DNA of 64,000 nucleotides from Laburnicola sp. R22_1 (lineage: Eukaryota > Ascomycota > Dothideomycetes > Pleosporales > Didymosphaeriaceae), in assembly GCA_014281115.1 (NCBI GenBank), contig JACONQ010000011.1, positions 2,232,001-2,296,000 of the forward strand, read 5' to 3'. Below the pieces are notes generated by a model. The model saw only the letters and a list, made by a program, of their open reading frames with translations. It was not told the origin of the DNA and searched no databases. Below, piece after piece: positions 10,543-20,917 of the stretch; positions within the stretch are counted from its first letter, which is position 1; each line of letters starts with the position of its first letter. The position numbers were made by a program, and so were the translations under genes.

Positions 10543-11724
10543 TCAAAGTCTTCCCATGGCTGCATCTCTTCCCAGCCTTACCAAAACCTCCCTCGCCCCC
10601 TCTCTAACCTCCCTCACAATCTCACCCGCCTCCTTGACTCTCCTTATCAAGCCCACCCCACTTCCTGCATACGTCGTCATTCTCCCCTCAACACCCCACC
10701 CCGCATCCCCTTTCGCCATCTCCTCCTCATACAGCCTCTTATTCTCAGCACCCGACATGCCCTCTATAGCATCCGTATAACTCTTATTAACCACCCCACG
10801 CGCGTTATGCGTCTCCGCCCATCCCGTCGTGCCCCTCAGATCATCGTATACCTTTGTGCGCACCGTCGTTTGGCCACCGTCGCTGGCCCGCAGAATTTCG
10901 GCCTGATAGCCGGGGGAGATGTTGGCTTCAGGGGAGGCGAGGAAGCGGGTTCCTAGGACGAGGGCCGAGGCACCGAGGGCAAGGGCGCAGGCGGCGTTGC
11001 GGGCTTCGACGATGCCGCCTGCGGCTGCCAGGATGGGAGGGGGGATGTTTCGGGAGGTGCAGAGGGCGTGGACGGCATCGGCGACTTCTGGCATCAAAGC
11101 GACGAGGCTTGCGCCTTGGGCTAGGCCATGGCCTCCTGCATCCGTGCCTTGGACGACGAGGACATCGGGCGCGACAGTGCGGACGACGTCGAGCGCTTCC
11201 TTCACGCTGCCGATCTGGATCCAGATTTTGGTGGGAGGGGAAGCTTTGCGGGTTTTCGAGGTCCATTCTTGGAGGGAGGAGAGAGAGCTGGGTGCGAAGA
11301 ACCATGTCGCTGCTGGGCGGTACTTTGCGATTAGGGGGACCGAGTCTGGGAGGGAAGCCCCCCAGTTGATGAAGCCGATGCCGATGGGGAGTACAGGGTT
11401 GGATGTGGGAAGGTTGGCATTAGAGAGGAGTTTGGTGGCGTTTGAGAGGTGGGTGGAGAGGTCTGAGGTATCGGTACCAGCGCCTATGAAGCCTAGGCCG
11501 CCTGTGGGGAATGGGGTTACCTAGGGTACTTTGGGTGATCTAGAAAGCAGAGAGATGAGTGTGAGGAAGGGGGGGCTACGTGGACGGGGGGAAGTGGGCG
11601 TAATACCTGCTTTCGAAATTTCAACTGCCATGTTTGCCAGCGCTATCAGGCGCATGGGGGCTCCCACTACGAGTGGTGTTTGTATCCATGGATAGTCCTT
11701 CTTGAGTCGTTGTATGTCGTCCAT
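10543..11724 (-). CDS. Nitronate monooxygenase (2-nitropropane dioxygenase family, FMN TIM barrel)
   Basis: Exons 11607-11724 and 10543-11501 give 358 aa across a 105-nt intron. The join reads VEISKAG|GLGFIGAGTD. N-terminal PWIQTPLVVGAPM, then GIGFINWG, VLVVQGTDAGGHG and PILAAAGGI mark the FMN/phosphate-binding loops of this family. Family members oxidise alkyl nitronates such as propionate-3-nitronate, using FMN and O2. The predicted cytosolic protein has no targeting signal that I see. The gene converges on mS29 with only 91 bp between the stop codons. The exact substrate is inferred from the family. Confidence 0.9.
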
Positions 11725-12746
11725 TGTATCTTTATTACCTGGGTGTCAATTGATACCACTCTTTCAATTAATTTCTTCCCTTCACAGCCTTCATCCCAGG
11801 TTGCGGTTCGAACAGACACGATGTTTGAGAAATAGAAGGAGTATTGAATCACTCGTACAAGATGTCGTACCAGGTCTGCAGTTGGTGATAGGCGCTTGCC
11901 GAGGATCTATGCTCGGAAATAGCCGGACATTTATTAATCATCCATAAGAGTTGGCAGAATTGACTTTTTTTTTCCCGAGCTTTCCTCCTGTCTGCCTGCT
12001 CTGAACTTTTCTGAAGTTGGACATCAAGCAATGCACCATTGTACTATCCTGGCTTTCTTGCTACCATTTTGGCTTGAAGGGTCCAAGGTAAGGATTGTAC
12101 AATTACGCTGTCGGATTTATCATCAACATCATAAGAAGGTCAGAATAGAGAGGCTAATCTTTGCTAGATGCCCATGGCGGATACAAGCCAAATGAAAAGG
12201 TAATATTTGCGTCGCACGCGCTTACCGAGCAATTCTTGTGCTCTGGGCGTATGTGCCACGCACTCACCGGAGAAGACAATTTGTAGTGCCCGCAACAGGA
12301 TGTCCACTCGAAAGGGGCTGCTTCCGCGTCTCGCAGTCCACTTCGGGTGCTTCGATAAGCAACGACCCGGCTCTTCAGTTCGGGCATACAAACACCTTTG
12401 TGGGCTCTTCACTGCTGCATCATATGAAGTGGACCGCTCTGCTAGGTGCAGATAAGCGTCTGCTTGCGGTGAATCCCACCTCGACCCGCCAGACGCACAA
12501 GCCATGCCCGAAATTCTACCCTGACGCGAGCGAAAATTCCGTTGCCTCCGAGGAATTTCGGAGCCAACGGATTTATGCTACAAACCGAGTACTCAGATCC
12601 CCTGGCTTACAGACCATCACAGCGTAGATTGCCTCCCCGTTCCCTCGTGGTGAGACTGAGCCTCGCGCGTACGCTGCTTATACCCCTCTGTCTCATTCCA
12701 CGTATACTGCCTAGCACCTTAGTACAGTCTTTGTATTTACATCGCC
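11725..12746. other. Intergenic between nitronate monooxygenase and ABC pseudogene
   Basis: About 1 kb with several short unrecognised open frames. The only notable feature is the CGG-containing palindrome at 12539-12570, listed separately. Confidence 0.5.
12539..12570. promoter_or_regulatory. CGG-type palindrome upstream of the ABC transporter pseudogene
   Basis: CCGTTGCCTCCGAGGAA is followed by the near-complement TTTCGGAGCCAACGG, giving ~14-bp arms with one unpaired position. It ends about 175 bp before the ATG of the pseudogene. Inverted CGG triplets are typical Zn2Cys6 factor sites, and PDR-type pumps are controlled by such factors. The function is inferred. Confidence 0.45.
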
Positions 12747-15700
12747 ATGTGGGGAACGAAGCTCACGAGGTCCCACTCGCACACAGAGGATAGTCAAAGG
12801 AATCCATGGCATGACGCACACAGGAACCACACAGACCCTCTAGAAGAGGTTGAGACCCCAGAAGATAGCGATACCAGCACTTCCGATGAGGATGGATATC
12901 GATCGGATGTCGGAGGGACGTGGGGTGAACGAGATGCTGGCCATCCCAGCGCACGTAGGGCGGCGGAAGCGTTTGAAGCTCGGAGGGTAAGACTGTCGTC
13001 AACGTCGAGACCACAGTCTCGAGCTTCAGAGCGACCAGACGGCTTGGCCAAGACTCTGAGCCGAATAAGTCAACGAAGTGGGAGGAGCGTAGCACATCGC
13101 CGGCAATCAACGGCACATTCTGGAGGCAACGCTGACGAAGGGTCTGGTGGTATCGACGATGAGGCCGCCGACAAGGAGGAGGACTTTGAAACTGGGCGAC
13201 TTTGTGAAGGAGGGCCATTTCGAGAAGAGGAAGAAGGGTCAGTCAGCGAAGAAGGTTGGGGACTTGTGGAGAAACCTCACCGTAAAAGGTGTGGGATCAA
13301 CTTCCACATCCGTCAGAACGTTGCCGGATGCAGGCATTGGCACTTTCGGACCGGATCTGTACCAACTTATATCCGGCTTCATGTCTGCGCCGAAACTGCC
13401 ACGTCGCTCTCAAACACGGACACTGCTCAACGATTTCTCAGGCGTTGTCAAGGACGGAGAGATGATGCTTGTGCTTGGGCGACCCGGTTCTGGCTGCTCG
13501 ACCTTCCTCAAAGCCATAGCCAACAACCGAGAAAGCTATGCGTCGGTCGACGGAGAGGTCTCTTACGGTGGCATTTCTGCAGCAGACCAGAAGCAAAACT
13601 TCAGGGGCGAAGTCAACTGTAAGCAATTCTCATGCCAAAAGTGGCTGTTTTTCGACCAGCTCCAAGTTTGGGGGGATATACACAAGCTGACTATGCCGGA
13701 TTATGTTCAATATACTGACTCCAAACTTAGATAACGCCGAAGATGATGTTCACTTTGCGGAATTGAAGGTATGGCAAACTTTGTACTTTGCGTTGTTGAA
13801 CAAGACGAAGGAAAAGAAGGAAAAGGATCACATTCCGGTGATTCTGACAGCTCTCTTAAAAGTATTTGGGATTTCGCATACAAAATATACACCTGTTGGG
13901 AATGAATTCATCCGCGGAGTGAGTGGAGAAGAGCGCAAACGTGTATGCATCAATCCTTCACTGTGGCTTTTGGTGTCAAAGCTGACAGAAGTGTTCAGGT
14001 ATCAATTGCAGAGACGCTGGCAGCAAAGTCCACAGTAGTCTGTTGGGACAATTCCACTAGAGGCCTAGACGCTTCCACTGCGCTTGATTACGCAAAATCG
14101 CTTCGTGTCATGACAGACATCAGCAACAGGACAACCCTCGTGACGCTCTACCAGGCCGGTGAGGGCATCTATGAGCTGATGGACAAAGTCATAGTGATTG
14201 ATCAAGGACCATGCATTTTCCAAGGCCCAGCGAGCGGGGCAACGAAGTAATTTTTTAACCTGGGTTTCCACTGCCCGGAACGCTACACTACTGCAAATTT
14301 CTTAACCACTGTTACTGATTTGGTTGAAAGAGAATTCTAAGAGGGTTATAAAGACAGCGCCCCTAAGATACTAGAGGATCCCAAAGCAGCGTTTAGAGGT
14401 TCAGACAACTACAAGTGGGTTCTAAGGGAAATTAAAGGGTATAAAGCTAAACTCAAGCGCATTAATTAGGTTAATACGAAAGAATTTAAAGGTGCGGTTC
14501 AAGAAGGCAAAAGCAAGAGAGTATCCAATAAATCACCATACACAGATAGCTTCGTTCGGCAGGTGTGGGCTTGCACCCAAAGAGAATTTTGGTTGACCTG
14601 GGGCGATAAAGTAACCCTATCTTGCCAAGTTCTTTATTATCTTCAGCAACGCTTTCATCGTCGGCAGCTTGTTTTATGGCGAATCGTTCGATACCTCCGG
14701 TGCGTTCAGCAGAGCCGGCGCGCTCTTCTTGTTCTCCATTCTATTCTTGGGCTGGCTCCAACTATCTGAACTCATGAAAGCTGTTTCTGGCCGGGCGATA
14801 GTCAAGCGTCACGGGGACTATGCATTCTACCGCCCTTCGGCCGTCGTATTCGCACGCGTTCTGCAGGATTTTCCCCTATTGCTCGCCCAAGTGGTCCCCT
14901 TTGTCCTCATCATGTACGTATACATATGCATGCACTACAACGCCTGGAATGGCACATGTATAATTCAGAGCTGACCTTTTGCAGGTATTTCATGACCGAG
15001 CTTGATTGATGTGGACGTGTCGAAGTTCTTCGTCTATCTACTCTTCGTTTTTACCACGACGATTTGCATAACGTCGTTGTACCGGATGTTCGCTTCGCTA
15101 TCACCTACTATTGATGACGCAGTGCGGTTCTCGGGTATCGCACTTGATATACTAATTATGTTCGTTGGTTACGTGGTCCCTAAGCCGCAGCTACTTACTG
15201 AATATATCTGGTTTGGTTGGGTAAGTACGTCCCTTTCGAAATAAATGCATGAAACTTACTCAACTTTCCTAGATATACTGGATGAACCCCATTTCGTACG
15301 CTTTTGAGGGAGTTATATCGAACAAGGTCTCGGACCGATTAATGGAGTGTTCGCCGTCTCAGCTTGTGCCCCAAGGAGCTGGCGTGGAGCCTGCATACCA
15401 GGGTTGCAGTTTACCGGGTGCGCTACCAAGTGCCCAAACCGTTCCGGGAGCTGCGTATCTACAGACCGCTTTCAACTACTCGCGGAGCAATCTCTGGAGA
15501 AATTGGGTTGTGGTGATCGCATTCGCTGTGCTCTACATCTATACTCGTCACTGTATGGGCCACTGAAACGTTCGCATTTATGTCGGGCGGAGGTGGGGCC
15601 CTCGTCTTCAAGAAGTCTAACCGTGCGAAAAAGGCTATCAAGAAGGCGCCCACTGACGAAGAAAAGGTTGTTGCTGGCGAGAGCCTTGGTGATGGTATGA

Positions 15701-17943
15701 GTGGTGAGAGCCCTGCACAAGAGCAGGAAGAGGCCTTCGAACCGATCTCGAGCCGTGAAAGTATATTTACTTGGCAAGATGTTGAGTATTCCGTGCCGTA
15801 CCGAGGAGGCGAGAGAAAGCTGCTCAACAAAGTCAGTGGGTACGCCAAGCCTGGACTTGTGGTTGCGCTCGTCGGCGCCTCGGGCGCTGGCAAGACGACA
15901 CTGTTAAATACGCTATCTCAGTGCCAGAAGACAGGCGTAGTGTCGGGCGATATGCTTGTTGACGGAACCCCGTTGGGCCCTGACTTCCAGCGGGGCACGG
16001 GTTTCTGTGAGAAGATGGATCTTCACGACGGTACGGCTACCATCCGCGAAGCCCTTGAATTTTCTGCCATCCTTCGTCCAGACCGAAACATCCCTCGAGA
16101 AGAGAAGCTCGACTATGTGGACAAGATTATTGATCTGCTCGAACTTCAGAACACCCAGGATGCGCTCGTCTCTAGCCTGGGGGTAGAGCAGAAGAAGCAA
16201 TTTGACCATTGGTGTCGAACTAGCGGCCAAGCCATCTCTGCTTCTCTTCCTCGACGAGCCTACAAGCGGTTTGGATTAAAACTCGGCTTACAGTGTCGTG
16301 CGGTTCCTCAAGAAACCTTTCCTCTGCAGGCCAAGCCATCATTTGCACAATCCACCAACCATCTTCGGTCCTAATACAACAATTCGATATGATCCTCGCA
16401 CTCAATCCAGGAGGAAACACTTTCTACTCTGGCCCCGTAGGCGAAAATGGGAAGGATGTCGTCAAGTATTTTGCAGATCGTGGTGTTCATTGCCCTCCTA
16501 GCAAGAAGGTTGCTGAATTCATTCTCGAGACAGCCGCCAAGCCGACCAAACGTGGGGATGGCACGCGAATCAACTGGAACGACGGATGGGCTAAGTCAGT
16601 GACAAAGAAAGAGATGGTAAAAGAGATCGAACGCATAAAGAAGCGACCGCAGCGCAAAGGCAGCCAAGACCCAGTATGATGTGACCGAGTTTGCGGCACC
16701 AGTATGGCTGCAGACGACTATGCTAACTAAGCGTGTCTTCACGCAGTACTGGCGCGACCCGTCCTACCTCTACGGCAAGCTTTTCGTAGCCGTTGTTGTA
16801 GCCATCTTTACCGGGTTTACGTTCTACAAACTAGGAAATCCCATTGGCGACATGCTGAACCGCATGTTCCCATCCTTCTTGATCATACTCATTCATTCCG
16901 CCAACTGTTGTCAACGGCGTCGTGCCCCAATTTTACACAAACATGAATCTCTGGCAAACGCGGGAGCTTCCCTCGCGGAGATCTACGGGTATGCATTGTC
17001 TCTATCCTCCCCTAAGCAGCATCTCACTACATTTTCCCACATGGTTCGCCCTTCACAACCGTCCCAAGTCGTCGCTGAAATTCCCACGACAATCTCCACG
17101 TCCGTTCTCTACTGGGTTCTCTGGTACTACCCGACAGGCCTCCCCCAACAGATAGCTCAACCGCCGGCTACGTTTTCCTCATGACGATGCTCTTCTATCT
17201 CTTCATGTCCTCCTGGGGCCAGTGGATCTGTCTGTGCCTTTGCACCCAGGTTTCCCAGTCATCTCCAACGTCCTGCCGTTCTTCTTCTTTGTACTATTCG
17301 GGCTGTTCAACGGGCGTAGTCCGTCCGGCCCTATTCGCAGCCCGTTGTGTTCTGGAAGTACTGGATGTGTAAGTAGCGCATGATAACGGGTTGACAGTTG
17401 GCTTGTTTTGCTAATGCTGTGGCGACGGATTATGCGAACCCGAGCCACGTACTGGATTGGCGGCGTGTTGGTTGGCCGCTACTCGGCATGGTATAACGAT
17501 TCAATGTCAGTCAGCCCATGGAAACCGCACCGTTCGACGCGCCGCCTCGCCAAACGTGTAGCTCGTACGTAACCGGCTTTCTATTATCGTCGTCGTCACC
17601 CGGTTCTTTGCTGAATCCTGAGGCGACGACAGGATGCTTGTACGGCCCTTATTCCTCGGAAAACGACTACCTCTCCACGCTCCACATCGAGGCGAGCGAG
17701 AAGTGGCGCGGCTTCGCCATCTTCCTCTCTTTCTGCATTAGCGATTGGGCGCTGGTGTACTTCTTCATTTGGAGCGTGAGGGTTAAGGGGTGGACTTTTG
17801 GGTTTGGGGCTGTGGCAAACGGTGTTGGGAAGGTAACGCGAAGCTTGAAGGGTGAGAAGAAGAAGAAGAAGAAGAAGAAGAAGAAGAAGAAGAAGAAGAA
17901 GAAGAAGAAGAAGAGCGATAGTGAGGAGGACATGGAAGCGTGA
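12747..17943 (+). pseudogene. Full-size PDR/ABC-G drug efflux transporter, disrupted
   Basis: Fragments in order cover a whole PDR pump. They are an acidic N-terminus; NBD1 Walker A GRPGSGCST (about 13488) and Walker B VVCWDNSTRGLD; TM block one (GALFLFSILFLGWLQLSELM); NBD2 Walker A GASGAGKTT (about 15881) and [10 protein letters not shown]; and TM block two (WLQTTMLTKRVFTQYWRDPS). Introns at 13619-13730 and about 13948-14000 splice sensibly. The frame is broken repeatedly. There is a +1 shift near 13190 and stops at 14248, 14338 and 14467. Shifts follow near 14625, 15005, 15535, 16200, 16310, 16670, 16905 and 17145, and a stop in SGLD*NSA near 16277. The NBD1 signature reads VSGEERKR instead of VSGGERKR. 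It is most like fungal AtrD/AtrF-type multidrug pumps. No functional product is possible without correction. Confidence 0.9.
17855..17916 (+). repeat. (GAA)n trinucleotide microsatellite in the ABC pseudogene 3' end
   Basis: About 20 tandem GAA/AAG triplets would encode a run of about 20 lysines, just before the terminal SDSEEDMEA. On the other strand it is poly-CTT. Confidence 0.95.
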
Positions 17944-18206
17944 GGACATTAGTGACTGGACACGTGAAGAAGCCGCAGGTCTCAAGACATGTGTGTGGAC
18001 CATCACGAAGGTTTGAATCCCAAATTGCCCAGGAAAAAGATTGAAAATCTACTACTCTATTGCTCAAAATGGGTATTCTACGCGTGAAGATGAACCCGCT
18101 GATTACAAAATGCTATGTCTATATGCTGTTGACTCCGTTTGAGTCTTGTACCAAACGCCTCGCTAATGCTGTTCAATACCAATATATCATACTCTTCTCT
18201 GGGTCC

Positions 18207-19890
18207 CTAAAATTGCACCTGTAACTTCGGATTTGTGCGTATCCTCTCGCCTCTCCATCTGAAGATCAACGGCACCGGGACCAGCGCGAGTGCAACGAAG
18301 CCTAACAACGAGTTCCCCCAGCCAAGGCCCAGGGCATTGAACATGTCGAGCCCAGCGAGCGGGAGGAATGCACCGAATATGGAACGAAGGACCGTGTTCG
18401 CAGCAATGGCGGAAGCGGCATGGACGGTGAAAGCGTCCACGAGGTACGTCTGGATCGTCATCATGCCAGTCAAATTACCCATTCCGACCAATGCCGTCGC
18501 AATAATAGGCACAATCCAGTGCACATGTTTCTCGGTCGTCCAGCCGTAGACGAAGACTCCGATGGGAAGCAGGACGGCACCGGGCATAGTAAGAGGCAAT
18601 TCGAGACGGTGTTCGGGCTTTGCACCCCCATTTGCCTGGGCCTTCTTGATGTAAACGTCTGATATAAGGCCGACGTATGCTAACCCGATGATGAGACCGA
18701 CACCCATGCCCAGGTACGAGAGACCGACAGCGCCTGACGAGAAGTGATACTGGTCCTCGAACACAAACGTCATGGTTGTGAAAAAGAGATACATGATCCC
18801 GTAGTTGATGGACACGTAAATTGCCATGAGAAGCACGATGGGCGAGAAGATGAGCATCTTCATTGGGCGGACAATGCTTCGGACGAAGACCTCCCTCGGG
18901 GGAAGCCCTGTGTCGAGTTTCGAGCGGAGGTTCTTGTTTCCGGTTTCCTTTTGGAGGCGAGCGGTTTTGCGGGCTAGGAGGATCGGGTGGTAGGTTTCGC
19001 GGCCCAGGAGGTAGAGCATGATGGTGAAAGCTCCAGCAAAGATGGCAATGATGTAGAACACCCAGCGCCAACCTTTGGCTTTGACGAGAAAACCACCTGC
19101 GACCGGGCCCAGCACAGGACCTAGAAGAGGGCCCATAGACCAGACTGACATTGCCCCAGCGCGTTGTTCTTGCGGGAAGATGTCTGCGATTGTCCCGCCA
19201 CCTATTGTCAAGGGCGCCGCACCAGCCATGCCTGACAACACTCGAAAGGCAATTAACATACCCATAGAATTGCTCACGGCGCAAGCTATGGTGAAGATGA
19301 TGAAGAAGACGTTGCAGACGTTGTAGACCATGAATCTGCCGTATTGCTCGGACATGGGAGCAATGATCAAAGGCCCAATAGCAAAGCCGAGGATGTAGAT
19401 GGAGACAACAAGGCCTGCAAGTACGTTTGAGGACACATTGAACGTCGCCATGACTTGTGGCACACCAGGCGCGAAGAAGGAAGATGCCAGTGGACTACGA
19501 TGGCACGGATGGTCAGAAACATAGACATGGTAGAGAGAGTAAAACATACGTAACGAGTGTGACAGCCCCCAAACATGCGATCAGTCCCCATTTTCTGCTT
19601 GCTGGCCAATTGAGGGGGTTTTCAGGATCGTCGGGCCCGTCCCAGTCAACTATATCGGGATCATGCTGTTCTTCGGCTGCGTGTTCCCCTCCCAACGTCC
19701 TGTCCTCGCTATTCGTGGAAATGGAAGCACTCTGGATGCCCTTTTCTATGTCGGTGTCTTCCAATCTGTGTGCTGATTTGTCTGTAGGCACGTCCGCATC
19801 ATGGCCCATCTGGTATGCCTCGCCGGCTTTCTCATCGCCCAAGCCTTCGGTTTCCCGTGCAGGATTGGAGTCAGTAGCAGGTGCCGACAT
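18207..19890 (-). CDS. MFS drug:H+ antiporter (DHA1, Flr1/Tpo-like)
   Basis: Exons 19550-19890 and 18207-19494 (55-nt intron) give 542 aa. The splice joins GAVTLVT|PLASSFFAPGV. A ~110-residue acidic cytosolic N-terminus ends in DPENPLNWPASRKW, the DHA1-type motif before TM1. Motif A-like GPLIIAPMSEQYGR follows TM2, and motif C-like GPLLGPVLGPVAGG lies in TM5, the antiporter signature. Twelve TM segments are expected. It likely exports drugs, polyamines or metabolites at the plasma membrane; the substrate is unknown. The gene converges on the ABC pseudogene (stops 264 bp apart), so two efflux-type genes lie together, one live and one dead. Confidence 0.92.
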
Positions 19891-20917
19891 TCTGGAAAGC
19901 TAGTCTATACAGGGCCGCTATGGTTAGTACAAGGTTCGTCACGATTCGACTTGATCACGCAGTCTGGCAGCCCGCAAATGGAACAGGGACGATGGAACAA
20001 GGAAAGTCCTTACCGGATACGTAACTCCAGGGTGCACGGGTGTAGCCGACTCGTGGACCTGACGTTTGCCCAATCGAGTGCTGATGATGAAGGCGAAGAA
20101 GTGGTGTAAATACAAACGGAATGCACAGAAAGGGACGGGCCGATGCGAGATGTGCATATGATGCCAAAGCCATGGGTCCCACCCGTTCCCTTTTAAACAG
20201 AGACTGTGCCGTACGAGCGATAGTGGTCCGTCCGGAATGGATGCTCCTTTGGGCTTCGCGAACAGGCTAGGCTTTGTAGCCGTATAGGCGTACTTGAGCG
20301 GTGCTGATTGGTCCATCGGGCAAGCAGGGGCTTAAGCGGACGGTTACTACGCCGAGTACGCCCTATACGGAGGGTGGGACCGGAGGGTCGGTCGGACGGT
20401 GGGTGGGCATCGCGTTGTATGTTTCCTCTACTCATGTCACAAGAGTCCTTTTTCTAAGCGAACCCGATAGCGAGACAGGTGCAGGTTGTTAGAAAGGCTC
20501 GTAAAAGTAGTCAAAATATAGAGTAGTTGATTGTAAGTTCCATGGAGATCGCAGGTAGAAATCTGAGGAGTGTGTGTGGGGCCTTGGCGACGCTAGTCCT
20601 AATGTGGTAATTCCAGAATTTCAACACAGGTGCAGGTGCTCCGATTGGCACGTGACTAGATAGCGCGATTCATGGGGCCACTGCAGTGTGGTGTGCTAGG
20701 TACTAAACCTTGGAATGAATACCTGCTGTGCTGTGTTGCCTTTGTAGTAGTTACCCCTTCCTGTGTGGGAGCCGCCACAACACGCGCCACATTGGTGGCT
20801 GCAACTTAGCCAGCAACGTCGCTCGGCAATAACCCTAACAACCTCCAGTCCTCCATTGGCACGACACTCCCGCAGGCTGCGTGCGCTCTCTCTCACTCTC
20901 TCGCCGCCGCCCACGTC
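19891..20917. promoter_or_regulatory. Intergenic between divergent MFS and PI4K genes
   Basis: About 1 kb that must contain the upstream regions of both genes. There are GGTCGGTCGGACGGTGGGTGG-type G-rich repeats near 20383-20405 and a pyrimidine-rich CTCTCTCTCACTCTCTC tract at 20886-20902, just upstream of the PI4K ATG. No coding frame is recognised. Confidence 0.5.

Noticed and set aside
12164..12627. Overlapping frames of 77-129 codons on both strands
   Set aside because: No family resemblance, no splice-supported extension, located in the promoter of the ABC pseudogene.
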